Shown here: positions 8,641-10,117 of the stretch, piece by piece
Layout: every line of letters begins with the position of its first letter
How positions within the stretch are numbered: position 1 is the stretch's first letter
NCBI GenBank assembly: GCA_016935935.1
Contig: JAFGPZ010000235.1
Coordinates: forward strand, 1 to 10,117
Direction of reading: 5' to 3'
DNA length: 10,117 nt
From: Deltaproteobacteria bacterium
GTDB taxonomy: Bacteria; Desulfobacterota; Syntrophia; Syntrophales; UBA2210
Notes under the pieces: model-generated
What the model was told of the DNA's origin: nothing
Databases searched by the model: none
What the model saw: the letters and a program-made list of their open reading frames with translations, nothing else
Made by a program: the position numbers and the translations under genes

Positions 8641-10062
8641 ATGCCACATTTAATTCAAGTTGATGAGAACGGTAATATCGTGTTGAGATTAAACTGGAAA
8701 CGAACCCTGAAAGTTTCGATAATTTTAATTCTGGCACTGTCCGGGTGGTTTTTACCAATACCCGGCTTAACGCTGGCTTCAAGAATCAGTTTAATAATAT
8801 TTATCGGTGCAGCGGGTCTGTGGGTTACAGAGGCTATTCCGCCTTTTGCCACGGCCATTATGGTAATAGTTTTAAACATATATCTTCTGGGAATACCCGG
8901 GGGTCCTCTTCACCTTGCAAAGTCTGGAGTTTCAGACAGTTATCAGATATTTTTAAATCCCATCGCAAGCCCTGTGCTGGTTCTTTTTTTTGGTGGTTTT
9001 ATTTTGGCAATTGCAGCCACAAAGCATGGTCTTGACGTGAGACTTGCCAAGGCGTTCATAAAGCCATTCGGAACCCGGCCGTCTATGGTTCTTCTCGGGA
9101 TAATTTCTATTACTGCACTCTTTTCCATGTTCATGTCGAATACGGCAACAACTGCAATGATGATAGCTATTCTAACGCCACTTTTAACACATTTTGAGGG
9201 CAGGGTGTCTTTCAAAAAAGCGATGGTTCTTGCCGTACCTTTTGCAGCAAACATAGGCGGTCTGGGAACTATAATAGGGACTCCCCCCAATGCCGTCGCA
9301 GCGAGTGTATTGAATGGATTAGGATATCATATATCTTTTTTAAAGTGGATGGTGATAGGCGTTCCTGTTGTCATCATCATGTTATTAATACTTTGGGGTG
9401 TTCTCCTTCAGCTTTTTAAGCCCAGGAAGGAAAAATTCATAATTCTTTTCCCCGAACCAATTGAAATGACGTGGGATCTTGTAGTCGTTGTATTTACCTT
9501 TGTCGCAACCATTCTGCTATGGTTAACTGAGCCACTTCATCATATTCCATCCGCCGTTGTGGCTCTACTGCCGATCTTCATTTTTTTTACTTTGGGGATA
9601 CTGAACAGAGATGATCTTAAAAGGTTAGAATGGGATGTCCTGATACTTGTAGCTGGAGGCTTGACGCTCGGTGTGTCCATGGTCACATCGGGACTGTCGG
9701 AAATCCTTGTTGGGCAGGTATCATTCTTATCACTTTCTCCCTTTATGCTCTTGTTCGTTTTTGTATTAATGTCGGTAGTAATATCGAACTTTATGAGCAA
9801 TACATCAGCATCAAACTTAATTATTCCACTCGTCACTTCAGTAACGGTAATATCTCCCGTAACTGGAGCGATAGGTGTAGCTTTTGCTTGTTCGCTCGCG
9901 ATGAGCCTACCCATAAGCACGCCACCCAACGCGATTGCTTTCGCGACCAACCAAATTGAAACGAGGGAAATGGTTCACTACGGCACGATAGTTTCTTTAT
10001 TTGGACTGATTGTCATCATGGCGACACTCTTTCTTATCGTCAGATACTTTAACTTAGGATGA
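8641..10062 (+). CDS. SLC13/DASS-family sodium:dicarboxylate or divalent-anion transporter
   Basis: A 473-residue inner-membrane protein with about eleven hydrophobic segments and two internal inverted halves typical of the divalent anion:Na+ symporter (DASS) family. Each half carries the hallmark pair: S166-N167-T168 (in MFMSNTATTAMM) with T214-P-P-N217, and S386-N387-T388 (in NFMSNTSASN) with T427-P-P-N430. In the family these SNT motifs bind Na+ and the substrate carboxylates. The N-terminus is a 22-residue polar stretch without a signal peptide. Likely substrates are C4-dicarboxylates such as succinate, malate or fumarate, though sulfate and tricarboxylate carriers share the fold, so the substrate is not assigned. 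The ATG at 8641 has GGAG 12 bases upstream, a rather long spacing. The gene ends in three consecutive in-frame stops, TGA TAA TAA (10060-10068). Confidence 0.93.
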   Translation: MPHLIQVDENGNIVLRLNWKRTLKVSIILILALSGWFLPIPGLTLASRISLIIFIGAAGLWVTEAIPPFATAIMVIVLNIYLLGIPGGPLHLAKSGVSDSYQIFLNPIASPVLVLFFGGFILAIAATKHGLDVRLAKAFIKPFGTRPSMVLLGIISITALFSMFMSNTATTAMMIAILTPLLTHFEGRVSFKKAMVLAVPFAANIGGLGTIIGTPPNAVAASVLNGLGYHISFLKWMVIGVPVVIIMLLILWGVLLQLFKPRKEKFIILFPEPIEMTWDLVVVVFTFVATILLWLTEPLHHIPSAVVALLPIFIFFTLGILNRDDLKRLEWDVLILVAGGLTLGVSMVTSGLSEILVGQVSFLSLSPFMLLFVFVLMSVVISNFMSNTSASNLIIPLVTSVTVISPVTGAIGVAFACSLAMSLPISTPPNAIAFATNQIETREMVHYGTIVSLFGLIVIMATLFLIVRYFNLG

Positions 10063-10117
10063 TAATAAATGAAGTTGTATATGGAATAAGATCCTCTACC
10101 ATAAATCAACGGTTGAA

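Noticed and set aside
10069..10089. Possible start of another gene after the transporter (ATG at 10069)
   Set aside because: The frame stops after six codons (MKLYME), so it is not a gene; nothing else starts convincingly in the last 55 bases.

Overview
The window (about 10.1 kb) is ordinary bacterial chromosome, densely coded and entirely on the + strand, with moderate to slightly AT-rich composition. Gene styles (a DUF1285-like protein, UPF0280/ApbE-like protein, a DnaE1-type polymerase with an intact PHP metal site, and a DASS transporter) together suggest an anaerobic Desulfobacterota ('deltaproteobacterial', Syntrophales-like) or related lineage. This taxonomic guess comes from remembered family resemblance, not from a search.

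Layout: (1) Bases 1-101 look like a divergent promoter region; the very first bases are a near-perfect Shine-Dalgarno on the minus strand, so a gene reading leftwards should begin just outside the window. (2) 102-1670 encodes an FGGY-family carbohydrate kinase of unknown substrate. (3) 1745-4118 is a tight three-gene run: D-aminoacyl-tRNA deacylase (dtd), a small DUF1285-like protein whose start overlaps the dtd stop, and IMP dehydrogenase (guaB), whose true start is at 2655 rather than at the upstream in-frame ATG. (4) 4174-8346 holds dnaE (replicative DNA polymerase III alpha subunit) followed after 3 bases by a UPF0280 protein. (5) 8347-8640 is the only sizeable intergenic stretch: it holds a compact palindromic element able to form two mutually exclusive hairpins between 8-base direct repeats, two tiny minus-strand reading frames, and a candidate promoter. 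(6) 8641-10062 encodes a SLC13/DASS-family dicarboxylate/divalent-anion transporter. The last 55 bases contain no recognisable gene.

Functionally, the 1745-8346 block is a housekeeping cluster: clearing of mischarged tRNA (Dtd), the committed step of GMP synthesis (GuaB), and chromosome replication (DnaE), with two poorly characterised small proteins (DUF1285-like and UPF0280) embedded in it. The kinase and the transporter are metabolic/uptake genes at either side with no evident link to the core block.

I did not find a CRISPR array, transposon gene, phage gene, rRNA or tRNA, or anything I would call a new biological system. The most interesting items are the palindromic element at 8359-8427, the UPF0280 gene attached to dnaE, and the apparently complete PHP metal site of DnaE.
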